A stretch of 64,000 nucleotides of DNA from G963666895 sp963666895. GTDB taxonomy: Bacteria > Desulfobacterota > Desulfovibrionia > Desulfovibrionales > Desulfovibrionaceae. Both the position numbers and the translations under genes were made by a program. Below are positions 24,237 to 32,900 of this stretch, one piece after another (within the stretch, counting starts at the first letter, position 1; each line of letters opens with the position of its first letter). The stretch covers positions 386,618 through 450,617 of the forward strand of contig CAXXNS010000016.1 in the NCBI GenBank assembly GCA_963666895.2. The letters run 5' to 3'. The notes under the pieces were generated by a model. The model saw only the letters and a list, made by a program, of their open reading frames with translations. It was not told the DNA's origin and ran no database searches.

Positions 24237-25148
24237 TCAACCATATTTTTCCATGTATGGTTTGAGAAATTCTTTGGCGTTGCGGGTTACATCCCAGGCT
24301 TCAGCCCAGAAACAAAGGTCGATAGTCCACCATTCGCCATTAAATCCTGCATCATTAACAATCGCTGAAATAGCTTCATCGAAATCTATTTTTCCTTCAC
24401 CGAAGGGGCGGTGGGTGCTGGTTTCATCGCCATGCAGCGTGCCATCGGAATCGATAAGGTGGATATGGCCGATATGTCCTTTGAGCATCTGCGCAAATTC
24501 AGCCACGCCGCCTTTAAGCACTTCCTTCGCTCCAGTTTGACGGGCGCCTTCAACAGCGCACATATGGGCATGACAGGTGTCAAACAACACCGAGAAATTT
24601 GGATGATCAATGTCTTTAACCAGTTGAACCACTTCACTGGGTTTATTAAGGAAGAAGCCCGGTTCAAATTCCCAAACCATTTTGACGCCATTATCCTGAG
24701 CGATCTCTGCACAAGTACGCCACTGTTCGATGATGCGTTTTCGTACGGTTTCTGCATCTACGCCTGGTACGCCGTCCGGACCAGAGACCGTATCAACCCG
24801 GATGCCCGGCGACTCCAGATCAAGACAGAGCTGGATATTTTTTTTGAAGAGTTTGATATAAAAATCATCCTTCAAGGCTTCTTCCGTCCCAGGACCCGGA
24901 TAAGCCCAGAAGTCCGCCGCCAAGCCGGATACTTCCAAACCATTAACATAGATCAGATTAAGCAGTTTTTCCCGGTCCGCCTGCATTGGGTAATCATCCG
25001 GGTGGACATGAGGCTTGAATGCGCCAATCTCAATCCCGTCAAAGCCATATTGTCCCAATGTCCGCACAACGGTATCAAAGGGAATCGGATTTTTTTCATA
25101 AGGTCCGAATGCAAAGGCCCATGAACCGATAGATAATTTCGCTGTCAT
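24237..25148 (-). CDS. Sugar phosphate isomerase/epimerase (xylose isomerase-like TIM barrel)
   Basis: This 303-residue TIM barrel of the AP-endonuclease-2 / sugar isomerase superfamily shows YGFDGIEIGAF near residue 36, VWEFEPGFFLNKP, the metal-binding stretch FDTCHAHM, then GHIGHIHLIDSDG and GEGKIDF. Glu, Asp and His residues in these blocks form the divalent-metal site of ketose epimerases. I start at ATG 25148, preceded by AGGAGG; an upstream in-frame ATG at 25184 would add 12 unlikely residues. The substrate is probably a ketose or inosose. The order with the downstream dehydrogenase suggests a small catabolic unit. A copy of the ATCGCTCTA motif is 38 bp upstream. Confidence 0.85.
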   Translation of the reverse strand: MTAKLSIGSWAFAFGPYEKNPIPFDTVVRTLGQYGFDGIEIGAFKPHVHPDDYPMQADREKLLNLIYVNGLEVSGLAADFWAYPGPGTEEALKDDFYIKLFKKNIQLCLDLESPGIRVDTVSGPDGVPGVDAETVRKRIIEQWRTCAEIAQDNGVKMVWEFEPGFFLNKPSEVVQLVKDIDHPNFSVLFDTCHAHMCAVEGARQTGAKEVLKGGVAEFAQMLKGHIGHIHLIDSDGTLHGDETSTHRPFGEGKIDFDEAISAIVNDAGFNGEWWTIDLCFWAEAWDVTRNAKEFLKPYMEKYG

Positions 25149-25414
25149 AATAATGCATACCTCCTGATATTTTATGGAGTTCATTTAGAGCGATACTCAA
25201 AATAACGTGCGTCAGTGCGTTTTTAATACGCATATATTTATGTTAACCGCTCTAGATAATCACTCTAAATAATAATACAAAATCAAAAATCTAATAATAA
25301 CTGTGCGCGTATACTTTGACGCTTATATCCTAAATCAAGAGGGGAGCATGAGTATAGTGCATGGGGAAGGATTATTTGAGAATGCGAAGATAAAACAAGC
25401 AAGCATCGATTGTA

Positions 25415-26275
25415 TTATAGAGCGTCAACCGCACGTATTTCGAGTTTCTTATGAATCAAAAATCCAATAACCAAGGTGAGAATTGAAACAACAACAGCAA
25501 AGGGGATTCCTGCAGAGAAAACTACTTGATGCTGCATTGCCAAATCTACCGGATCAGAGCCGACTTCATTGAAATGCGAGGCTAATATAGAGTAACGATA
25601 CCACTCCAATATGCCCGCCATTGGATTAAGAAAATACAGAAGGAACTTTTCCGAAGTTCCTACTTTCACAAAAACTTGAGAGACGTCATACAATACCGGC
25701 GAAAGATAGAACCAGACGAAGACCAGGAATTCCATCACTTGCGTTGTATCTCGATAAAGCACATTAAGCACTGAAGTCATTAGACATAAGCCAAACAAAA
25801 AAGCCGTATGCACCACAATAATCAGGGGCAGATACAATAGAGCGGCTGTCGGGTAGGCATCGCTTAATAAATAAATCACAGGGATAACAACAATGATGGA
25901 GAACAGAAAATTCACCAGGTTGGATAAAACCACTGAAGCGGGAAACACCGCTCTGGGGCAATACACTTTCTGAATTAGATTAGCATTAGCCAGCAGGGAA
26001 TGAACGCCTTCCAGAAGCGCAGTTGAGAAGTAAAACCAGGGCATATATGAAGCCAAAAGAATTATGTAGTATGGCGTATTATAGGTATCGCTTCTCATCC
26101 CAATCAGGGAAGAGAAAATTACAGATAAAACAACAATAGTAAGCAGTGGCCGCAGTAGACTCCAGAAAAATCCCAGCACGGATACTTTATAGCGCGCTTT
26201 CAGGTCGCGCACCGCCAGTTGTCTGACCAACTGCTTGAACGACCATAATTCTTTAATAGCGCTGAAGAATTTCAT
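25415..26275 (-). CDS. ABC-2 type polysaccharide export permease (Wzm/RfbD-like)
   Basis: This 286-residue protein has six hydrophobic helices. The pattern LAVRDLKARYKVSVLGFFWSLLRPL near residues 19-43 is the hallmark of O-antigen/teichoic-acid export permeases (TagG/Wzm/KpsM branch). The start codon shares one base with the stop of the PfkB kinase gene (TGATG), so translation is coupled. The matching ATPase (Wzt/TagH) is not next to it and not elsewhere in the window, which is unusual because the two normally sit together. It would move a polyprenyl- or lipid-linked glycan from the cytoplasm to the periplasm. Confidence 0.87.
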   Translation of the reverse strand: MKFFSAIKELWSFKQLVRQLAVRDLKARYKVSVLGFFWSLLRPLLTIVVLSVIFSSLIGMRSDTYNTPYYIILLASYMPWFYFSTALLEGVHSLLANANLIQKVYCPRAVFPASVVLSNLVNFLFSIIVVIPVIYLLSDAYPTAALLYLPLIIVVHTAFLFGLCLMTSVLNVLYRDTTQVMEFLVFVWFYLSPVLYDVSQVFVKVGTSEKFLLYFLNPMAGILEWYRYSILASHFNEVGSDPVDLAMQHQVVFSAGIPFAVVVSILTLVIGFLIHKKLEIRAVDAL

Positions 26276-27318
26276 CAAGAAATATCCTGATAAAGTTCCT
26301 GATTGGCTTGCCATGCATCTATCACCTGACCGGGAGAAGCAGTTCCGGTCGTCCCCAATTGCCTGATGGTAATCGAAGCGACCAGGTTGCCGATTACCGC
26401 CGCTTCATGCAAATTAGCGCCAGTCGCCAATGATGAAAGTATCCCGGCGGTAGTGCTGTCACCCGCGCCGACAATATCAATGGGGCAATCAACCGGAGGA
26501 CAGGGAACGATTGGTCCGGTTTGATCAGAAATTGGACAAACGCCTTCCTTGTCTAAAGTTAGAAAAACCGGCTTCCCGGTAATTTCACGCAACTCATTGC
26601 CGCATTGCTGCGCCAGACTGGTTTCAGGTTCACCTTCCACGCCGGAACGTACGGCATTGACTGCTTCAAAGCGGTTAGGCTTGATAATGACATTACGGAA
26701 CTCGCTGATGCGCTCCCGCGAGTCGGCGAAGATGAATATATCAGGATATTTTTTGGCCAATTCCGCCAAAGCATCCCGAACCCGATCGGTAATCACGCCG
26801 CAATTTCTCTCCTGAACCTGATCGGCGATGATAATTGCATCATGCTCAGGAATCAGGGATTCCAGCTTTTGGCATAGTTCATCTTCAATATGAGACGACA
26901 ATGCAGAGCGATTCTTGGTATCCTGACGGTTCATCTCCACTTCGCCATCAGCAGTAATTTGCATTGGTTTGGTATAAGTAGGGGTGAAACGCTCTTCGGT
27001 TTGGATAATATGGCCGATATCCACGCCGCGTTGAGTCAAGGCTTTTTTCAATGCGTATCCTTCGCCATCGTCGCCGATTACAGTCAACGCAGTGATGGTT
27101 CCGATGCCAAGGGCGTGTAGGTTGTTGCATACCGTCCCAGCGGCGCCCGGTTGAGGCCGACGCTCCACAATCTGGTATGCCGTCTTGTTAGTCTCTATGG
27201 ATATCTCATCCAAAGCAGGATCGATAATCAGGTAATAATCGAGAAAAAAGTCACCGAAAACCACGATGCGCTGCTGTGGAAATTTTGAAAGTATTTCTTG
27301 AATTCGCTTGCCGTCCAT
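26275..27318 (-). CDS. PfkB-family sugar kinase, HldE kinase-domain-like
   Basis: This 347-residue ribokinase-fold enzyme begins RIVVFGDFFLDYYLI (PfkB signature 1 region) and contains RPQPGAAGTVCNNLHALG and the anion-hole/catalytic motif DIVGAGDSTTAG (Asp as base). It is closest in layout to the kinase half of HldE/RfaE, which phosphorylates D-glycero-D-manno-heptose 7-phosphate at C1, but the nucleotidyl-transferase half is missing. NRQDTKNRSAL replaces the usual NxE segments, so another sugar phosphate cannot be excluded. It lies between a gene of unknown function and the export permease, which suggests synthesis of an activated sugar for the exported glycan. Confidence 0.75.
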   Translation of the reverse strand: MDGKRIQEILSKFPQQRIVVFGDFFLDYYLIIDPALDEISIETNKTAYQIVERRPQPGAAGTVCNNLHALGIGTITALTVIGDDGEGYALKKALTQRGVDIGHIIQTEERFTPTYTKPMQITADGEVEMNRQDTKNRSALSSHIEDELCQKLESLIPEHDAIIIADQVQERNCGVITDRVRDALAELAKKYPDIFIFADSRERISEFRNVIIKPNRFEAVNAVRSGVEGEPETSLAQQCGNELREITGKPVFLTLDKEGVCPISDQTGPIVPCPPVDCPIDIVGAGDSTTAGILSSLATGANLHEAAVIGNLVASITIRQLGTTGTASPGQVIDAWQANQELYQDIS

Positions 27319-27362
27319 TACACCTATTCTTCCCCGGGTAGTTTAATTTTTGTAAAGCCCAA

Positions 27363-28325
27363 TTACATTTTATTTTTTATGGCATGATAAAGCGCCGGAA
27401 ACGTATTACGATGTTCGCCCTGGACATAAAAACTGGTCCCGCCATCCTTCACGGTGCGCGCCAGAATGGTTTTCCAGGGGCGGTAATAATACCGTGGATC
27501 AGTCTTGGGCGCCGCTTGGTTCACTCCGCCGCTAATGTCATGCAGATCGAAAACACCGGTAGTAAAATGGCGTATCTCTTTGCCATCCTGAATGGCGACG
27601 TTACGCGCCATGCTCAGAGCTTTGAGATATACTTCCGGCCCCATTACAGCTGTGCCGAAATTGAGAAAAACGCCATTCTCCAGACCGGAAACAGTGTGGG
27701 CCATGATCATGAAGTCCCTATAGGAGGTTTCGCCTAAAGCGGCGCCGTCGCAATTGGGATGTTCATGAATAATGTCATAACCAATGCCGATATGAACCGT
27801 GACGGGAACCTGAAGCCGGACGCCAGCGGCTAAAATGCTGATGTCGGCATTAGGAAACTTTTCTTCTAATATCATGGTTCCAATAGATTCACCAAGCCCG
27901 ATACCGCTTTTAGCGCCGCTATTGATGGCTTCATTGATGCGCCCGGTTTCGCGCCATAAACCAAACTGACCGACTTGGATATATTTTTCAACGCTTTCGG
28001 TGGTTTGACCAATTAAGGCGAATTCAAAATCATGAATCGGCCCGGCGCCATTCATGGCGATATGGGTAATAACGCCTTTTTCCATTAGGTCAATGATCTG
28101 ACGAGAAACTCCGGAGCGAATGACATGCGCCCCCATGGATAGTATAACCTGAGATCCCGCCTCTTTGGCTTTCAGTACCGCATCGGCCAGTTGAGGAATC
28201 GCCTCGTGGCTGAAATCCGGCGCAGGAGCGTCAAGCGGCATTATGGTATCGAAATCGAGATCATGAATCCGCTCGGATAAAGGTTTAAGCAATAATCTGC
28301 TGCGGTCAAACATTGGAAATGGCAC
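27363..28325 (-). CDS. Conserved protein of unknown function, possibly deoxyhypusine-synthase-like fold
   Basis: This 320-residue soluble protein starts at GTG 28325 with GAGGAG 8 nt upstream. It contains VILSMGAHVIRSGVS, then HIAMNGAGPIHDFEFAL, IGLGESIGTMI, and NFGTAVMGPEVYLKAL. The Gly-rich turns and HD/HDF motifs suggest a nucleotide-binding alpha/beta fold. The overall rhythm faintly recalls deoxyhypusine synthase-type proteins, but the WGKIR-like active-site Lys motif is not evident, so I do not assign that activity. It lies between a HAD phosphatase and a PfkB kinase (gaps of 53 and 44 bp), which points to sugar-phosphate chemistry. Confidence 0.5.
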   Translation of the reverse strand: MPFPMFDRSRLLLKPLSERIHDLDFDTIMPLDAPAPDFSHEAIPQLADAVLKAKEAGSQVILSMGAHVIRSGVSRQIIDLMEKGVITHIAMNGAGPIHDFEFALIGQTTESVEKYIQVGQFGLWRETGRINEAINSGAKSGIGLGESIGTMILEEKFPNADISILAAGVRLQVPVTVHIGIGYDIIHEHPNCDGAALGETSYRDFMIMAHTVSGLENGVFLNFGTAVMGPEVYLKALSMARNVAIQDGKEIRHFTTGVFDLHDISGGVNQAAPKTDPRYYYRPWKTILARTVKDGGTSFYVQGEHRNTFPALYHAIKNKM

Positions 28326-28378
28326 GTTTACTACTCCTCGTCCATATAATTAATGAATCGTTACTGTTCCCCGTACTA

Positions 28379-29218
28379 TTACTCATTAAAAATGTACTTG
28401 ATAAGTTGTTCCGTTTCACGGAAATGAGGAATGATGATATCCGCTTCGGCTTCCATCAGCCTGTTGCGTTTCCACTCATCAATATCCTGTAGGCCGACTT
28501 CGTCAGAAGCGACGCCCACAGCGATGCCGCCAACTGCTTTGGTATCTTCGATTTCAACAAAACCATCGCCAAAGGTTAAGAGTTCCGAGCCGGCAAGATT
28601 ATTCTCTTTCAAGATTTTTTGGATGATCATTTTTTTAGAGAAATTTTTGTAATCATCCTGTGCGCCGTAGATATGTTTGCCAAAGTAATCGGATACTTTA
28701 AGCACTGCTGATTCATCCAGGACGAAAGGTTCATCGGTTCCACTGGCGAGATACATAGTGCAATCGCGTTCTTTCAGGGCATTGAGAAGATCATAAGAAC
28801 CAGGCATAAGAAATTCTTCAACGCCAATTTCTCCTGCTTTCAATCCTTCCACGCGGTGTTTGATCCGCTCCCAGAGGCGATCAAGGTAGATGTGCTTATA
28901 TTCCAAAGCCTCTTTGGCTTTGCCGCCGCGCTTTTCAATTTCGTTGACCAATTCAATCATCTGGTAAATGGTCTGTTTTCCGGTTAAACGGAGGACAAAC
29001 TCATCAACTACGGCTCTGATCTCTTCATCCGTCTCATCTGTGCCGGTTTCTTTGATGAATTCGACGCCCATAGGGATCATTATGTTCTGCCAACCTTCGC
29101 GGATCAGCGATATGGTGCCGTCAAAATCGAAAACGACATGTCGAACGTTTCCCCGTTCGATGGTTGGGTTGCATATTTCTATATTTTTGCTTCCAGGTAA
29201 AAAAGTTTTTTCTGTCAT
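28379..29218 (-). CDS. HAD-superfamily phosphatase
   Basis: This 279-residue protein has HAD motif I at VVFDFDGTISL (nucleophile Asp and acid/base Asp in DFDGT), motif II in YLASGTDEPF, a Lys in KKMIIQKIL, and motif IV in LTFGDGFVEIEDTKAVGG. A helical cap domain lies between residues 50 and 140, making it a C1-cap HAD like phosphoglycolate or sugar-phosphate phosphatases. It is the first gene of the minus-strand group HAD / unknown / PfkB / permease. In a heptose-like pathway a phosphatase of this class removes the C7 phosphate (GmhB step), but GmhB is a different, smaller HAD type. Confidence 0.8.
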   Translation of the reverse strand: MTEKTFLPGSKNIEICNPTIERGNVRHVVFDFDGTISLIREGWQNIMIPMGVEFIKETGTDETDEEIRAVVDEFVLRLTGKQTIYQMIELVNEIEKRGGKAKEALEYKHIYLDRLWERIKHRVEGLKAGEIGVEEFLMPGSYDLLNALKERDCTMYLASGTDEPFVLDESAVLKVSDYFGKHIYGAQDDYKNFSKKMIIQKILKENNLAGSELLTFGDGFVEIEDTKAVGGIAVGVASDEVGLQDIDEWKRNRLMEAEADIIIPHFRETEQLIKYIFNE

Positions 29219-29728
29219 TGTAATCGGCTTTCTAATCGATTGATTTTATTTATACAAACTTAAGAAAAGGTAGTCCCATTCCAGACATTCGTCCAGTGCA
29301 ACGATTTGCTGATAATTGCACTATTTATTCCTAACTTTCATTCATCCAAGAATCATATAGTATCCATGAAATACAGGAGTTAGATAACTTCACAAAATAA
29401 CGTTTTAGACTTTATCCAGTTTCGTCATATATCATTATCTTGCAGTTACAAACAAATAAAGATTTCCGCATCGCTAAAGAGAATCTGGAATCATACTTAA
29501 AAATATAAAACTATTTTAAATATATGCATATTTTAATACTAAATCCCCTCAATCAAGGTGTGCAATTTAATTCCTAAGAATAACCTACGCGATGTTACAT
29601 AAATTTCGCCTTCCAGCCACTTATGACCAAATCAGAATCCATGATAGAAAACACTCAAATATCACAAAAACATAAAAGTTCGATTTAATAGTATTTATCT
29701 ATTGACGATTTAATGCTGAGATAGGATA

Positions 29729-29757
29729 ATTAACGTTAACGTTAACGCAACGTTAAT
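29729..29757 (+). promoter_or_regulatory. Inverted-repeat operator candidate upstream of the giant gene
   Basis: ATTAACGTT (29729-29737) and AACGTTAAT (29749-29757) are perfect 9-bp inverted arms separated by 11 bp that themselves contain GTTAAC. The AACGTT core with a central CG resembles operators of LacI-family regulators. That is inference from shape only; no LacI-type regulator is encoded in the window. It lies about 70 bp upstream of the -35 candidate. Confidence 0.5.
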
Positions 29758-29828
29758 TGTCTAGGGATATCAGGATCGTATATTTTTGATTAAAAAAATT
29801 TTATTGGTTTGATTAGATTGATGTTAGT

Positions 29829-29857
29829 TTAAACCAATATAGTATTATTCGTATAAT
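29829..29857 (+). promoter_or_regulatory. Candidate promoter of the giant gene
   Basis: TATAAT at 29852-29857 is a perfect -10 box. The best -35 with a 17-bp spacer is TTAAAC, a poor match. The start of transcription would be near 29864, leaving about 100 nt of leader before the ATG at 29963. Confidence 0.4.
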
Positions 29858-29962
29858 TTAACCAGGAGAGAATTCTTTCCTGTTTTAAGCATTTATTATT
29901 CCTAACATTTTCCCTTACGCAGGACAATTAAGAAATTCAAAAGGAGAAGAGGTTCAGAAGCT

Positions 29963-32900
29963 ATGACTCGATATTATCTTCCTGTCAGCATTGTTGATTT
30001 CAACAATGAAAAAACTAATGTTCAAAAAGCCTATCGGTTACCGGGAACTCTTGTTGGCAAGGGTTCAATCAAGATTGGCGACGCACCGTCATCCACTGCA
30101 ATAGATTCCGGACAAGATGGAGGCGCTGCAGTTGATGCCGTTGTAGAATTACTACATAGAGGTCTGCAAGTTCTGGATGTTTATTCTGAGTCTCCTGCGG
30201 TAAGATTTTTATTTAAAGCAGCTTCAGAAAAAAACAATACTGTCGATATAGTCTGGATAAAAAATCATAACTCCATTTTGGAAGTTCTTTCTGATGACGC
30301 CCCTATCGCCCAGATGGATTGCAGATGGGCGCAAGCTTTCAAGGATCAAGATCAAACCGATTCCCCTAAAGACAGAGGATTAGCAGTTATCGCAGCCATT
30401 GTTATGCTGCGACTGGCTTCAGCCATCGCCGGACAATCACAACGCGAATCGCTGCACGCCATTCTTGATTTTACTAATATTCTCCCAGAGGCTGACCGCG
30501 AAGCGGTTTGCGCAGTGCTGCAAGATAAAATCATTGACTGCAACAACGCCTTCTGCCTATTCCTACAGGGCGCCTGCGATACTGCCGCCGCAATGGAATT
30601 GGAGCAGTTCGACCTGAATGCATTCGACGGCGTTAGAACTTGTGTTTTATACGATGCAGGCAACCGCCTGGAACACGAACTCTTCAAACAGCGCAGCGAC
30701 GGAGAGTCCATCGGAGTCGATTACGCCAAGTGTTTGGGCAAAATGGTTTCTACAGATGGCGTGGCAAGCGTTACCAAAGAAGAAGTCGACGCGCTGATAG
30801 ATTGCATCAAGACGCTTCCCGGCGTCAATGGAATTATTAATTCCAATTCCGTAGAATTGCTCGAAAAGACTATTAAGTGGCGCGACCGTTGGGTTTCCTG
30901 GCTAGAGGGACAGTGGCGCCTGGATATGCCATATAACCAGACGCGGGTAGTTCGTTTGATGGCTGAAGATATTGAAGACGTTGATGAGAAGCGCGCTCTG
31001 ATCAACGAAGCAATCAGTTCCACTTATGATATGAACATCGAGGGTGGGAATATCAAGCGAATTTCCACCGAGGCGCGAAAAAGCGGAATGCGCATGGTCG
31101 CCGGCCGCCTAAGCCGCGCCTTCGGCAACCAGGCTCATTTGTTATCTGTCGCCAAAGTATTGGCCGATAAGCAAGGTCTGCTGCCTTATGTAAAAGCATT
31201 GCACTCAGCCAGCATGGGCATCAGAGAACTACAAACCCAATCCACCCGGTTGCTTCATCTTATTCAACAGCGTAAACAGACTCCATTTGCTCAAACAGTC
31301 GGCGCTTTGAATGCTTTTGAAGAAGCCCTTTTTGAATATCAGTCCAAAGAATTCAAGAATATGCTGCAAGAAAAAGACGAATCATCGCGCCGGGCGATTG
31401 GTCGTCCAGACGCAGAGAGTTGCGGCGTTGTACTTGATAAACTACAAAATCGCATCCGGGAATTATATAAAGTAGCGGCTGCTTTCCGCGATGAATTAGA
31501 AAAAACTCAAAAAGATCCCGCCGCCTATATAATTTTCCTGCAACGGCTTCATCCTGCGGAAACCGTCAACCTGGCCAACGCCAACCTGCACCGCGATGTT
31601 CATCCGGGCAAAGAAGAAGATCTGCGCGACCTGGTTAGACAGGGCGGTCATTACACCTACAGCAGCCCCGGTATGGGCCGCATCTCTGAAGAAGACGGCG
31701 GCGGCGATACCCATTGGATCATCCAGGTCGATGACTGGATCGAAGCGATTCCCCTATTCATTCATGAGCGCGTAGTCAATCGCACCATGATGGTTGGCAA
31801 CGAAGAAGTCTCCGTTGAAGTGATCGAGACCGAAGTTGATCAGGAAGCCATGGAAATGTTCTTCCGCCTCCATGCGGAATTCTGGGCGCGTAATATCGAA
31901 GCCGTAATGGATTCACAACATGTCGGCCTGGCTCGCCGCCTGATCGTACAAAACGACAAAGACCTCAGCGCTAAAGCAGAAGCCTATCGCAGTGAAAATA
32001 TGGATGCCACTGATGATGACGCAGCGCTCGCAGTACTTGAGCCGCTGAGCGATCTACACCAGGGAATTGCTGCATTTGCTTCTTTGATAGCCGAAGCCTA
32101 CCGCAATAAAATTGACGCAATCAACTGCCTGATCGATACCGAAGACCTGCCCCGTATCGATATTGCGGAACGAGTGATCTTTGGCGACGCCAAATCAGCT
32201 CTTGCTAAACTGCTTTCTGCCAGTTCTGCTTCAGCCATAACCGCCAGTTCCCTTAAGAAAGTATCGGCGGACAAAAAAACTAAAGAAGAAACTCTGCGCC
32301 TGGCGCCGTATGTTACGCTGCCTACCAGACCGGCATCAAGTCTTCATATTCTGACTACAGAATCGGCGGGCATGACTGAAGGATACGTACAGACCTGGAT
32401 CGAAGAAGAGATGGCGCTGTTCAACGTAATCCGTCACGAAGGTCTTGAAGATGAAGTAAACCAATGCATGAACCAATTCCGTTCACGAATTCAGGCCGTA
32501 GCGCGAAAAGTTATTGATGAATTCGGCATGAGCGTCGTTATCGAAGAGGTAATGGCGCAACAGAGATTACCTGAACCTGCCGCTGTCATGACAGTCTTGA
32601 TTTCTTATAAGCCGGTTATGGAGGAAGCAGCCAAATTAGCAGTTCTGATTGAACAGGCTGAAGCAGGTAAAAAAGTTAAAATCAACTACGATAAAGCTGA
32701 AGATCCCAAAGAGGTTGAAGACTATCTTACCAAGAATCGCACTAAACTAATGAAAGCTGCTGTTCCAAAGGTAGCGGCCAACAACGGCAAAGCCTTTGAT
32801 TTCCGTTTACAGGAAATTAAAGCAACTAACAAAAATGCCAGCCTCTACGAACTACAGAAGAAAACCATCGCCAGCGAAGTAGATTTCGCCGAAGAACTGG

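Larger units (their letters stand above)
29219..29962 (+). other. 744-bp AT-rich regulatory region between divergent genes
   Basis: No gene can be supported here. The left part should hold the promoter for the minus-strand HAD group. The right part contains an inverted repeat at 29729-29757, a candidate promoter at 29829-29857 and AAGGAG/GAGG ribosome sites just before 29963. The length is generous for a simple promoter and may leave room for a long untranslated leader. Confidence 0.6.

Noticed and set aside
24411..25124. 237-residue plus-strand reading frame opposite the epimerase
   Set aside because: It is a long antisense frame produced by codon bias of the TIM-barrel gene, with no ribosome site or fold signature.
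25348..25470. 40-residue plus-strand reading frame with GAGGGGAG before ATG
   Set aside because: It overlaps the 3' end of the permease gene, has no recognisable protein features, and the purine-rich site can arise by chance.
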